Of a DNA stretch of 64,000 bases, positions 52,604 through 61,693 are shown in pieces. The translations under genes were made by a program, and so were the position numbers. The DNA comes from Desulfurococcales archaeon (GTDB lineage Archaea > Thermoproteota > Thermoprotei_A > Sulfolobales > NBVN01): the NCBI GenBank assembly GCA_015523295.1, contig WAKQ01000014.1, positions 1-64,000 on the forward strand, written 5' to 3'. The notes below the pieces were generated by a model that saw only the letters and a list, made by a program, of their open reading frames with translations, made no database searches and was not told the DNA's origin. Within the stretch, counting starts at the first letter, position 1. The number at the start of each line of letters is the position of its first letter.

Positions 52604-53417
52604 ATTTTCTTAACCTCCCTAGTATGTTGTTTAGAAGTGCTATGAGGGGTTGTAGCTTCCTCACAACGGCTGTGTAAGAGCAGTCTCCCTCACAACTCAT
52701 ATTCGCCTTCAGGGGTGTGAGCGTTATGTAACCATTCTCTAAATAGAACGTATCAGTTTTATCTTCAGTAACCCTATCGCCCACAAGCCAGTAATACTCT
52801 CTTCCCCTGGGATCTACTCTTCTTTCAAAACGCTGTTGGAACCTAATCCTCTGTGTTTTTTCAGGCAGTATAGCTGATATCGGGTTCGGCGTTTTAGGTA
52901 AGTTAATACTTAAAGTGTCAATGCCCTCTATCCATCCATTCTCAAGAAAGTACTTAGCGACTGTCTTAACGACGAGCCTAATCATGAAGGAGTAGTCGGG
53001 TCTTTCGAACTCTTCATCGCTTCCAACGTCAGCAGATATGGCTACGGAAGGATAGCCGAAAAGCCCGGCCTCGACGGCAGCCTGTACAGTACCTGAATAA
53101 AGGATGTTTTGCATTGAGGTGTTTTCCCCGATATTTACACCTGAAAAGACGATATCTGGCTTATAATTGAAGATTTTTAACGCGGCATGAAATGCATCGA
53201 CAGGAGTGCCATTAACTACCTTAATCTCGAAGTTGTACATATTGATACTGCGTACGAAGAGAGGCTTATGTAATGTTAGTGAATGACCACCGCCTGATTT
53301 AGGTATCTCTGGTACTATGGCGAGAACATCACCCACTTCTTTTAGGGAATTGTACATTAGTGGGAGGCCCCTAGTCATAAAACCATCATCATTAACTAAA
53401 AGTATCTTGAAAGCCAT
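52590..53417 (-). CDS. surE: Nucleotidase/acid phosphatase SurE
   Basis: A 275-residue protein with the SurE motifs: VNDDGFMTRGL (residues 7-17, metal site), VNGTPVDAFHAAL and SGVNIGENTSMQNILYSGTVQAAVEAGLFGYPS (Ser and Asn of the active site). It removes phosphate from nucleoside 5'- or 3'-monophosphates. It is the first gene of a two-gene unit with moeA. Confidence 0.93.
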   Translation of the reverse strand: MAFKILLVNDDGFMTRGLPLMYNSLKEVGDVLAIVPEIPKSGGGHSLTLHKPLFVRSINMYNFEIKVVNGTPVDAFHAALKIFNYKPDIVFSGVNIGENTSMQNILYSGTVQAAVEAGLFGYPSVAISADVGSDEEFERPDYSFMIRLVVKTVAKYFLENGWIEGIDTLSINLPKTPNPISAILPEKTQRIRFQQRFERRVDPRGREYYWLVGDRVTEDKTDTFYLENGYITLTPLKANMSCEGDCSYTAVVRKLQPLIALLNNILGRLRKYGGS

Positions 53418-53534
53418 TTTCCCACCCTTACTACAGACATATGTTGGACTTATAAAGAAACCAATACTGATACCTCATCGCTTTTCTGCTGATAATTGTT
53501 TGCTATAGCTTATTAAAGTGTTAAGATCAAGCTC

Positions 53535-54602
53535 TTGGATAAGAGGGAAATGATTAAGGATCTAGAAAAGTTTGCTGCAGCTCTTAAAGAGGCTATTCTT
53601 AATGAGGGAGGTATTGAACAGCCTCTAAACGAAGGCAGTGAAATGCGCGACGTTCCTGTAAAGTACGAATATCTTAGAAGACCTTATATTGAAACACAAA
53701 TTTACGCACTTGATGCAGCATCCGCTACACTGCATACAGGATTTGGAGAGGTGTCTGTGGTTGCAGGCGCTTTGATATCTGCAGGCAGCGTATTCTCGTA
53801 TCCAAGCATCTCCAGTCCGCCTCCTTCAAAACCGCCTTTTATTGGAGCTCTCTATAGTGGAAATCTGGACTTCATTAATGATAAATACATAGAGCTAAGG
53901 CATCCTTACAAGCTAGATCCATTTCTCCCTGAGGGTGTAATAGCTCATGATCTAAGGATAAATTTAGAGAATTACTTAATAGAGAAAGTGACTGAGTTCG
54001 GGGAGAAGGGAATTGTCCTAATAGATGGTCCAGCTACTTACCCGTTTCATCAAGTTGAAAGCGGGAGCAAGTGGAGCATGGAGCTAGGTCTTCTAAACGA
54101 AAAACGTGTTCAAGTGATGAGGAAGATTGCATCGAAGGGGTTCACCCCAGTCTGTGTTGTTAAAAGAATATGGGGTTCTACCTATCTTCCTCCCGCTGAG
54201 GAGCTAGGGTTAAAAGACGTTGAATATATCCTTAGATTACAAGAAGGAACCCTACCCAAGAGACCCATCATTATAGGGCCATGGGAATTCAGGGAGAGGG
54301 TAGGTGTCCCAGACAGATTGATGGCGTACGTGTTAACCCCCCTCAATATTTATTCGCCTTCTTTCTCAGTGGTGAGGATGGAGATGTTACGGGATATAGC
54401 GGAGAGTTCTGAAGTCAGATTCAAGGAATTGGCATCTATAATATCCTATAATGCATTGACATATGCGGTTATAGAGCCTATACAACTTCTTAAAGCTGAC
54501 AAGATTTCTAAGGAATTAGTAAGGCGTCTTACCTCAATCCTAGAAGCAGTATTGAGGAGGGAAGGGCTGATGATTCTTTATGGAGGTGCTCAGATTGAAT
54601 AG
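53535..54602 (+). CDS. nurA: DNA-end resection nuclease NurA
   Basis: A 355-residue RNase H-fold nuclease. Its metal ligands are visible in YALDAASATLHTGFG (first Asp, about residue 58) and VLIDGPATYPFHQVESG (second Asp, about residue 162). The C-terminal VIEPIQLLKADKI region matches NurA. NurA dimers bind the HerA hexamer and resect double-strand ends. The start is TTG 53535. The herA start lies inside its last codons, so the two are translationally coupled. Confidence 0.92.
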   Translation: MDKREMIKDLEKFAAALKEAILNEGGIEQPLNEGSEMRDVPVKYEYLRRPYIETQIYALDAASATLHTGFGEVSVVAGALISAGSVFSYPSISSPPPSKPPFIGALYSGNLDFINDKYIELRHPYKLDPFLPEGVIAHDLRINLENYLIEKVTEFGEKGIVLIDGPATYPFHQVESGSKWSMELGLLNEKRVQVMRKIASKGFTPVCVVKRIWGSTYLPPAEELGLKDVEYILRLQEGTLPKRPIIIGPWEFRERVGVPDRLMAYVLTPLNIYSPSFSVVRMEMLRDIAESSEVRFKELASIISYNALTYAVIEPIQLLKADKISKELVRRLTSILEAVLRREGLMILYGGAQIE

Positions 54603-56412
54603 CTCTTCTGGCTTGATCAAGAAAAGGTTAGCAGATGCTGAGAGGAAGGCCAAGGCGTTGGGCGACCTTATAGGTCGAGTAAGCAGGAAGATGTTCTCCA
54701 AAACAACTGGCGATGGATCATCCACGATTATTGAAGTAGATGTACTTACCTACTACAGTTTAGGGGATAAGCTCGGCGTAGGGAACTTTCTAGTGGCAAT
54801 TGACATTCGTTCAGGTAAGGCCGTTGGTCTAAAAGTGACTTCAATCTCAAGAGCAGATATGGCGTCTGCAATTGATTCGTTTCAACCCCTCCCACTAAGC
54901 CCTGATGTAGGAGGGCTCTTTACTCCAGCCTTCATAGAAGCCGATACCCTTCTTGATGAGGATGGTATTCCCTTCACAACACCCATAGAGCCCCAGTCCC
55001 CAGTCATCATCCCACAAAACCCGGAGCTAATAGCTAATGTTACGGGACTTCCCAAAGAAGGAATAACTCTAGGTACTCTCCACACTGGATCACATCCCGT
55101 TGCTGGAGGGAAAATACGACTTAAATTGCCTAGGAGGGAGTTCTTCAAACATATATTAGTAATTGGAACTACAGGCTCTGGAAAAACCACATTCATAAAA
55201 AACCTGATATATACCTTAAGAAATGAGTGGCCCGATGTTAAAACATGCATAATAGATGCTGCAGGAGATTATACACAAATTATCCTGCCACCAATATCTA
55301 AGGAGCCAGCTACGGAAGTATTGGCCAATAAAGGAAAGACCCTTCAGGAGATTACTGTCCTACTTCCTGTGAAACGGAGAGATAAAGACCTAAGGGCTTT
55401 AGCGTCTCAATACGTTATAGAGAGGTTAAGTGAGATAGCTAGAGCTTTCTTTAATGAGGAGTTACAGATCGGGGTAATTCATGATAGTCTATCTCCCTTA
55501 TTATCCGTGGAGACGAAGGCGTGCTTGTCTAACCAATGCTTCACCATTAACGTAGTGCCTATATCTCCTTCTTACCAGCAAGTAAAGGATCATCTTGAAA
55601 TTTTCCCTCTCTTCTCAAGACAGGCTAAGGTTTATCTGCAGAATGTTGTCAATTATTTGGAAGATGTAGAAGGTGGTGTGGCAAACTTTACTCACCTACA
55701 CAAGGCATTAGAAGCACATGCATCGAAGATTATGGAAACCCTAAAAATTCATAGGAGAACAGTGGAAAATATTGAAAGGGCTGTGAACTTTATCGCCAGT
55801 TCTGAGGAGATAGACTCCATGTTGGGAAGGAGGCCTATAGGAATGCCTAGAGCTGATGACCTGATGGAAAGCGCATCCGGACCAATAGTTCTCGACCTTG
55901 ACTATGCTGCTATGAGAGGGGCCCATTACTTAACACTCAACATGATAGCCTATGAGTTCATGAGAGAAATTTATTCATGGAAGAAATCGGGAGAAGGTAT
56001 GCTAACGCCCATACTGATGGTTTTAGATGAGGCTCACAGGTTCTTCCCTTCTGAAGGAACCACTAAAGAAGAAGTTGAGCTGCTTGCAGACTTCATCTCT
56101 AGGGTTGCAAGGCTTGGAAGATCTAAGGGAATGGGGCTCATCTTTTCAACGCATTCACCTAAAGATGTTCACAAAATAGTTATTCAATTAACTAATACTA
56201 AAATTATATTCAGGAGCGAGAGGGAATTCCTTGAAATGCTTGACGTTCCTCAGGAGCTCCTCAGACTTATGGAACTTATTCCCGACAGGGTAGCGCTTGC
56301 CAGGAGCTCAACCTTCAGGACAGGTCATGCTATGTTCCAGACGCCTGAGCCTCTCTTAGGTCATTTTGACTTAGGAAGGCTCTCCGTAGGTGGTAGCGGT
56401 GGAGGAGAATAG
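54595..56412 (+). CDS. herA: HerA bipolar DNA translocase
   Basis: A 605-residue FtsK/HerA-like ATPase. After an N-terminal HAS-barrel (residues about 1-170) come Walker A GTTGSGKTTF (about residue 202) and Walker B MVLDEAHRFFPSEG (about residue 480), followed by LGRSKGMGLIFSTHSPKDV. It pumps DNA through the NurA nuclease. TTG 54595 is chosen because GGAGGTG lies seven bases before it; ATG 54580 overlaps that site. Mre11 and Rad50, usual partners in this operon in many archaea, are not adjacent. Confidence 0.94.
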   Translation: MNSSSGLIKKRLADAERKAKALGDLIGRVSRKMFSKTTGDGSSTIIEVDVLTYYSLGDKLGVGNFLVAIDIRSGKAVGLKVTSISRADMASAIDSFQPLPLSPDVGGLFTPAFIEADTLLDEDGIPFTTPIEPQSPVIIPQNPELIANVTGLPKEGITLGTLHTGSHPVAGGKIRLKLPRREFFKHILVIGTTGSGKTTFIKNLIYTLRNEWPDVKTCIIDAAGDYTQIILPPISKEPATEVLANKGKTLQEITVLLPVKRRDKDLRALASQYVIERLSEIARAFFNEELQIGVIHDSLSPLLSVETKACLSNQCFTINVVPISPSYQQVKDHLEIFPLFSRQAKVYLQNVVNYLEDVEGGVANFTHLHKALEAHASKIMETLKIHRRTVENIERAVNFIASSEEIDSMLGRRPIGMPRADDLMESASGPIVLDLDYAAMRGAHYLTLNMIAYEFMREIYSWKKSGEGMLTPILMVLDEAHRFFPSEGTTKEEVELLADFISRVARLGRSKGMGLIFSTHSPKDVHKIVIQLTNTKIIFRSEREFLEMLDVPQELLRLMELIPDRVALARSSTFRTGHAMFQTPEPLLGHFDLGRLSVGGSGGGE

Positions 56413-56457
56413 CTATAGGGTGACTTCCTTACTAGCCCACTTATTAAGTGGGATTTT

Positions 56458-56467
56458 CAATATATCT
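56458..56467 (+). promoter_or_regulatory. TATA-like box of glmS
   Basis: The A/T stretch caatatatct is centred near 56463, about 25 bases before GTG 56487, consistent with an essentially leaderless mRNA. Confidence 0.4.
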
Positions 56468-56486
56468 ATTTAGCTAGGTGAGGCTT

Positions 56487-58346
56487 GTGGCTTGCGGGAT
56501 TGTTGCAGTAGTCGCTTCGAGGAAGGGAGCTCTCAGAAAGCCGTTAGGTGAGGTAATCAGGGAATCTCTTAAGTCGCTTGAGTATAGAGGTTATGATTCT
56601 GTCGGTTTCGCTATAATTACTGATAATGGTCTAGTGGTTAGAAAGTCTAAGGGAATGATAGACTCTGTTACCGCGAAATTAGGTTTCAGCGAGTTTGACG
56701 GCTTGGTAGGTATAGGCCATACCCGATGGGCTACACACGGTCCACCAAGCGATAGAAATTCGCATCCCCATACTGACTGCACTGGAAAGATTGCTGTAGC
56801 TCACAACGGAATTATAGAGAATTGGAATGAGCTCAAGGAAATGCTTGTCAGGAAAGGTCACGTATTCAAGTCAGACACTGATACTGAGGTCATCCCACAC
56901 CTGATGGAGGAGTTTAAAAATAAGGGGATGGAGCCTTACGAAGCCTTTAAGGCAACTATATCGCTGTTGAAGGGAGCTTATGCAATAGCTGCTATTGACA
57001 TTGATGCAGGCAATAAGGTGTTCTTCGCCAGGAAGACATCTCCCTTGATAGTCGGTATTGGCGATGGCGCAAACTTCCTAGCTAGTGATATTCCAGCATT
57101 TCTCAGATACACTAGGAAGATAATAGTTGTAAGTGATGATGAGGTGGGGTACGTGACCTCTAGCAGTGTTTTTATCGAGAAGCTAATCAAGAAGGGGGAT
57201 AAGGGTATATGGATTAGTATTGACATAGGTAAACGTTTGAGAACCGTAGAATGGACCCCTGAAATGGCTATGAAGGGCGGATACCCTCATTTCATGCTTA
57301 AAGAAATTCATGAGCAACCGCAAGCACTGGCCTCCACTATATCTGGACTCGGAGAAAAGCTGGATGATGTTGTCAAGGTTATCTCCGCTGCTAATAAGGT
57401 AGTGTTAGTTGGTGCCGGGACTTCCTATCATGCGTCATATTTGGGAGCGATCTTCCTAAATAATCTGGGCGAGGTATTTGCGCAGCCAATAATCTCATCT
57501 GAGATGAAATGGCATATCAAATCCCTAAGCGAGGGTGATGTGATGATAGCAGTGAGTCAGTCAGGGGAAACTATAGATACACTGCTTGCTGCAAGGGAAG
57601 CCAAGGACAGGGGTGTTAAGGTCATCGCCTTATCAAATGTAATAGACTCAGCTATTCCTAGGGAGGCCGATCTTGTAGTATACACACGAGCGGGTCCGGA
57701 GATAGGGGTGGCGGCCACTAAGACATTCACTACCCAAGTGCTTGTTTTATCCGTTATAGCAGTAAAGGTTGCCAAATATAGGGGAATCGTTAATGAAGGA
57801 GCTTCAGAAGCTCATCTCAGAGCTATACGGTCTCTACCTGAGACCGTGAATAAAATAATAAGCAAGTATGAGGCCAAGTCTAAGGACGTGGCTAAGTTAA
57901 TGGCAAGTAAGAGAAGTGCTTTCTTCCTTGGAAGAGGGTATGGACTGCCAGTATCTATGGAGGGCGCCCTCAAACTAAAGGAGGTAGCCTATGTTCACGC
58001 TGAAGCTTATCCTGCAGGCGAGTCTAAGCATGGCCCAATAGCATTGGTTGAGGACGGTTTCCCTATAGTCTTCACGGCCGTAAGTCATGAAGAGGCTGAA
58101 CTCATTAAAAGTAATGTGGAGGAAATGAGGGCTAGATATGCATGGACCATCGCTGTAACTCCTAAAGGGGATGAAGGGCATCTCAAAAATGTTGAAGAGA
58201 GATTTACAATGCCCGAACTCCCCGTTACTGCAGCCTCAGTAGCTTACGTGGTACCCCATCAGTTAATAGCCTACTACACATCCATAATCAGGGGATATGA
58301 CCCAGATAAGCCAAGAAACCTAGCTAAAACCGTAACTGTTGTTTGA
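56487..58346 (+). CDS. glmS: Glucosamine-fructose-6-phosphate aminotransferase
   Basis: A 619-residue enzyme with an N-terminal class II glutaminase (residues 1-220: GYDSVGFA, GHTRWATHG, HNGIIENW) and two SIS isomerase domains (GAGTSYHASYLGAIF; SQSGETIDTLLAA; LGRGYGLPVSMEGALKLKE). It makes glucosamine-6-phosphate, the entry to UDP-GlcNAc. The glutaminase nucleophile is the cysteine in ACGIV, but no start codon directly precedes it. The nearest is GTG 56487, giving Met-Ala-Cys, and the earlier GTG 56478 gives Met-Arg-Leu-Val-Ala-Cys. TATA box and ribosome binding site fit 56487. Confidence 0.95.
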   Translation: MACGIVAVVASRKGALRKPLGEVIRESLKSLEYRGYDSVGFAIITDNGLVVRKSKGMIDSVTAKLGFSEFDGLVGIGHTRWATHGPPSDRNSHPHTDCTGKIAVAHNGIIENWNELKEMLVRKGHVFKSDTDTEVIPHLMEEFKNKGMEPYEAFKATISLLKGAYAIAAIDIDAGNKVFFARKTSPLIVGIGDGANFLASDIPAFLRYTRKIIVVSDDEVGYVTSSSVFIEKLIKKGDKGIWISIDIGKRLRTVEWTPEMAMKGGYPHFMLKEIHEQPQALASTISGLGEKLDDVVKVISAANKVVLVGAGTSYHASYLGAIFLNNLGEVFAQPIISSEMKWHIKSLSEGDVMIAVSQSGETIDTLLAAREAKDRGVKVIALSNVIDSAIPREADLVVYTRAGPEIGVAATKTFTTQVLVLSVIAVKVAKYRGIVNEGASEAHLRAIRSLPETVNKIISKYEAKSKDVAKLMASKRSAFFLGRGYGLPVSMEGALKLKEVAYVHAEAYPAGESKHGPIALVEDGFPIVFTAVSHEEAELIKSNVEEMRARYAWTIAVTPKGDEGHLKNVEERFTMPELPVTAASVAYVVPHQLIAYYTSIIRGYDPDKPRNLAKTVTVV

Positions 58347-58356
58347 GGAGTGAGCT

Positions 58357-59505
58357 ATGAAAGCGGTTGTTCTAGCAGGGGGAAGTGGTTCAGGCCTTCA
58401 AGCTATAACCGGCGGTAAACCTAAGGTGCTAATTAAAATATTGGGTAAGCCATTCTTAGAGAGGGTTCTGCTGAATCTTAGGGAGGCAGGTGTTGACAAA
58501 GCTGTGATAGTTAGTGACAGACCGCCGGCACTGGAAGATATAACCTATCGTTTAGGAAGGCTAATGGAGTTCGAGGTCAGAAACCAGGTTGGAAGGGAAG
58601 TAGTAGGTGCAATAATGACTGCTGAAGATATCTTAGCGGAAGGTGCACTTCTGGTCTATGGAGATACTCTCGTCCCCAGCGAAGCTTACTTACTGACGTT
58701 TAGCCATAGCGTAGAATCAGGGGAACCTACAATCCTCATAGTGCCTAACGAAGATGTCAGACTCTATGGAGCTGTCCTTGTCGACGAGCTGGGAAATGTA
58801 GTGTCCTTTCAAGAAAAGCCACAGAAAAGTGTTGAAGGCGCTTATGCTTTTGGAGGTATAGCGATGCTAAATCAAAAGCTTGTGGAACTCCTTGAAAGCA
58901 CAGGGAGCTTGGAAGGAGCCATAAACAGATATGTCTCAGATATCGGTAAGGTAAGGACCGTCTTATGGAGTGGGGTCTGGGTTGATTTGGGCTATCCAGT
59001 TAACGTGCTTGAGGCTATGTACTACATTATGAAGGACTTAAAGGGATCATTTATAGAATCTGGTGCAGAGGTTTCGCCAAAAGCTATTATTGAGGGGCCT
59101 GTCTACATAGATAAAGGAGCGACTATCGATCACTACGCCGTCGTTAGAGGCCCAGCTTATATAGGGAGGGACTCAATGGTAGGGTCGCATACCTTCATTA
59201 GACCTTACACAGATATCGAAGACCGGGTCACTGTTAGTAGCTATGATGAGCTTGTGTGGTCTATTATAAGCGAGAACGCTACTATAGGACGTGCCTCTTT
59301 CCTAGGTTACAGCATTGTGGGCGTAGGAGCCATTGTTGAACCTGGTGTAATAACTAAACTGCTCGCATCACCAGGTGAGGAAGGGATTAAAGCCATCAAG
59401 GTTATGAAAGGGAGAAAGCTTTACTTCAAGGCTGGTGCTGTTATAGCTGCTAACTCTAGAGTTCCATCACAGACGATACTTGAACCAGGCATCCTCTATA
59501 AGTGA
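58357..59505 (+). CDS. GlmU-like sugar-phosphate nucleotidyltransferase with LbH domain
   Basis: A 382-residue two-domain protein. Residues 1-225 form a nucleotidyltransferase Rossmann fold (MKAVVLAGGSGSGLQ; LLVYGDTLV for the metal aspartate) and residues 240-382 a left-handed beta helix (VSPKAIIEGPVYIDKGATIDH and following hexapeptides). Position and domains point to the UDP-GlcNAc branch, acting after GlmS ten bases upstream. The usual GSGTRL loop is altered to GSGSGL and the GTGxA substrate loop to REVVGAI. Activity of the first domain is therefore uncertain. Confidence 0.82.
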   Translation: MKAVVLAGGSGSGLQAITGGKPKVLIKILGKPFLERVLLNLREAGVDKAVIVSDRPPALEDITYRLGRLMEFEVRNQVGREVVGAIMTAEDILAEGALLVYGDTLVPSEAYLLTFSHSVESGEPTILIVPNEDVRLYGAVLVDELGNVVSFQEKPQKSVEGAYAFGGIAMLNQKLVELLESTGSLEGAINRYVSDIGKVRTVLWSGVWVDLGYPVNVLEAMYYIMKDLKGSFIESGAEVSPKAIIEGPVYIDKGATIDHYAVVRGPAYIGRDSMVGSHTFIRPYTDIEDRVTVSSYDELVWSIISENATIGRASFLGYSIVGVGAIVEPGVITKLLASPGEEGIKAIKVMKGRKLYFKAGAVIAANSRVPSQTILEPGILYK

Positions 59506-59529
59506 GGAATTAAAAAATGTATAAAGCAT

Positions 59530-60117
59530 TTACAAACCTGTAGTCTTCTGCTTCCTACGTAGCTTCATCGCTTCAAGAATGAGTTTAATCACGTCATCCC
59601 TTACCTTAATACCGGAGGCCTTCAAGAGCTTCTCAGGGTCCGAATCTTCTCCACCAAGGCTTTCTATAAGTTCAGCTGTCTCCCATGGAAATAAGATCCA
59701 TTTAGTCGTCTTCATGATGTAATAGTCAGGCCTAACTATTGACCTAGGTTTATAGAACAGCGCAGCTGACTTTAGGTCTTTAGCCCCCCTAAGCCTAGCT
59801 TGTTCAGCGACTATCTGAAGCGTCCTACCTGAGTCAACCACATCATCCACTATAAGTACTGATTTACCTCTTACGTCAGCAACAAGCGGTTGAGTAATTA
59901 TCGGCTTCTCAGCCTTCTCCTCTAATCCACGATAGAATTTAACCTCAACTACACTCAAGTCCTTGACATCCATGACATCCGCAACTACCCTGGCAACAAT
60001 ATAGCCCCCTCTTAACACGCCAATTATCGCGTCAGGGATATAGTCTCTCAATATTCTAACAGCGAGTTTAGCGGAGTAAAGATGAATATCATCCCATGAA
60101 GGGGCAAGGAAATCCAT
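59530..60117 (-). CDS. Purine-type phosphoribosyltransferase
   Basis: A 195-residue type I PRTase with the PRPP loop VLIVDDVVDSGRTLQIV (about residues 90-106) and an N-terminal GVLRGGYIVARVVADVM segment. It resembles archaeal hypoxanthine/xanthine-guanine PRTases (Gpt-like) of nucleobase salvage; a role as a regulator is less likely because there is no DNA-binding domain. It is transcribed alone, divergent from the following gene. Confidence 0.85.
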   Translation of the reverse strand: MDFLAPSWDDIHLYSAKLAVRILRDYIPDAIIGVLRGGYIVARVVADVMDVKDLSVVEVKFYRGLEEKAEKPIITQPLVADVRGKSVLIVDDVVDSGRTLQIVAEQARLRGAKDLKSAALFYKPRSIVRPDYYIMKTTKWILFPWETAELIESLGGEDSDPEKLLKASGIKVRDDVIKLILEAMKLRRKQKTTGL

Positions 60118-60226
60118 ACTCTCACTTATTTTATTAACACATCTATATTCTTAAAAAGCTTGATATCTCCTCTTCAGAGGCACGATTTTTAAGTTTAGTC
60201 TAATTAAAGCATCCAGGGGTTTAAGG

Positions 60227-61615
60227 GTGGTTGAAGTTAATGATGGGCCAGATTTACATGAGGCGCTCTCGAAAGTGAATTCCGTGGCTATTGTTGGAGC
60301 TACACCTAAGGAGGGTAAGATCGGGAATCTTCTATTAAAGAATGTGACTAGTTCTGGATTTAAGGGTAGGGTTTACCCTGTTAATCCGAATTATCAAGAG
60401 ATCTTAGGGCTGAAGACCTATCCCTCACTCTTAGCTTTACCTGAGGTGCCAGACGTAGTGGTTGTAGCTGTGCCGGTGAAGGCCGTGCCGCAGGTTCTTG
60501 AAGATGCCATTAAAAAAGGGTGTAAGGTAGCGGTGATTATAACTTCTGGTTTTAAGGAGGCGGGAAATGTTGAAGCACAAAAAGCTCTTGAGAAGGTTAT
60601 ATCCTCACATAAAATTAGAGTTATCGGCCCTAACTCAGCGGGAATATCCTTAATGGGCAATAAGCTTCACGCCAGCATAGAAGTGCTTCCAGAGGCAGGT
60701 AGCGTTGGTTTGGCTATGCAGTCAGGGGCTATGGGGGGTGTTGTCATATCGAGACTTAAGGAGCTTTCCTCGGGGATTTCGTTCTTCATGAGTATAGGAA
60801 ATGCGGCCGATGTAGGCGTTGAGGAGATATTCGAATACGCTAGTAGGGATGAGGGAACACAAGCGCTAATTGCGTATATTGAATGGGTGAGGGATGGTAG
60901 GAAATTCCTAAGAGCTGGCAAATTTTTATCCCTTCATAAACCTCTTTGCATTTTGAAGGGTGGCAGAGGAGAGAAAAGTCTGAAAGCGGTTGCATCACAC
61001 ACTGGAGGATTAGCAGGTTCATATGCAATCTTCAAGGCAGCGGTAAGAAAGGTAGGTGCCTACTTAGCTGATGACGTTGATGACCTCGTCGAAGTCTGTG
61101 AGGTCTTACGTAGGTTAAACCCTATAAGGAAAGGCAGGGTGTTAATAGTGAGCAATTCTGGTGGTTTAGCGATAGTCACAGCCTCCCAGTTGGAGGAGCA
61201 AGGTATTGAACTGCCAGAACTTCATGATCTGCTGAAAAATAAAATAGTGGACAAGGCAGAAAAGAAGTTTTCGGGTTCCAACCCCATAGATTTCGGCGGC
61301 GATGCCTTTATGCATCAGGTAGTGAAAGCTTTTACACTATCAGAACTTAAGGAGTTCTATGACTTAGGCATTCTCGTCTACGTTCCTACAGCTGCTGAAG
61401 GGCCTTCAGACATAACTAAGGCCATTTATCAAGCATCCAAGGAATTCTCCATTCCTATCATAGCATACTTTGATGGAGAGGGCGCTCGCGAAGCCGCTAA
61501 GGAGGTCTCTAAGGTTGTTCCTGTGGTAACTTCATCGAAGAATGTTGGGAAGGCTGTCAGGGCTCTTGTTGAAAGATATGCCTTCATTACCAACGCGTTG
61601 AACGCTGGTAAATGA
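60227..61615 (+). CDS. ADP-forming acyl-CoA synthetase, alpha subunit (second copy)
   Basis: A 462-residue paralogue of the gene at 46406, with the CoA-binding SVAIVGATPKEGKIGNLLL, QSGAMGGVVISRLKE and the phosphohistidine in VASHTGGLAGSYAIF (about residue 262). Its position 78 bases before iorA suggests use on aryl-acetyl-CoA from amino acid oxidation, with ATP formed in the last step. As for the first copy, no beta subunit is nearby. Confidence 0.93.
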   Translation: MVEVNDGPDLHEALSKVNSVAIVGATPKEGKIGNLLLKNVTSSGFKGRVYPVNPNYQEILGLKTYPSLLALPEVPDVVVVAVPVKAVPQVLEDAIKKGCKVAVIITSGFKEAGNVEAQKALEKVISSHKIRVIGPNSAGISLMGNKLHASIEVLPEAGSVGLAMQSGAMGGVVISRLKELSSGISFFMSIGNAADVGVEEIFEYASRDEGTQALIAYIEWVRDGRKFLRAGKFLSLHKPLCILKGGRGEKSLKAVASHTGGLAGSYAIFKAAVRKVGAYLADDVDDLVEVCEVLRRLNPIRKGRVLIVSNSGGLAIVTASQLEEQGIELPELHDLLKNKIVDKAEKKFSGSNPIDFGGDAFMHQVVKAFTLSELKEFYDLGILVYVPTAAEGPSDITKAIYQASKEFSIPIIAYFDGEGAREAAKEVSKVVPVVTSSKNVGKAVRALVERYAFITNALNAGK

Positions 61616-61693
61616 TGTTCCTTTTCTTTGTGCATTAATAAAACAAGATTAAATGTTATTAGGGAAGTACTACAGATTCTTTTGGTGTGTCTT

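Noticed and set aside
54882..55250. Protein-coding gene antisense to herA (122 codons)
   Set aside because: It covers the HerA Walker A region on the other strand, and its residues mirror the reverse of conserved HerA codons.
61628..61693. Extended N-terminus of IorA
   Set aside because: The 22 residues are unlike IorA family starts; TTG 61694 has a GGTG site and gives the expected N-terminus.
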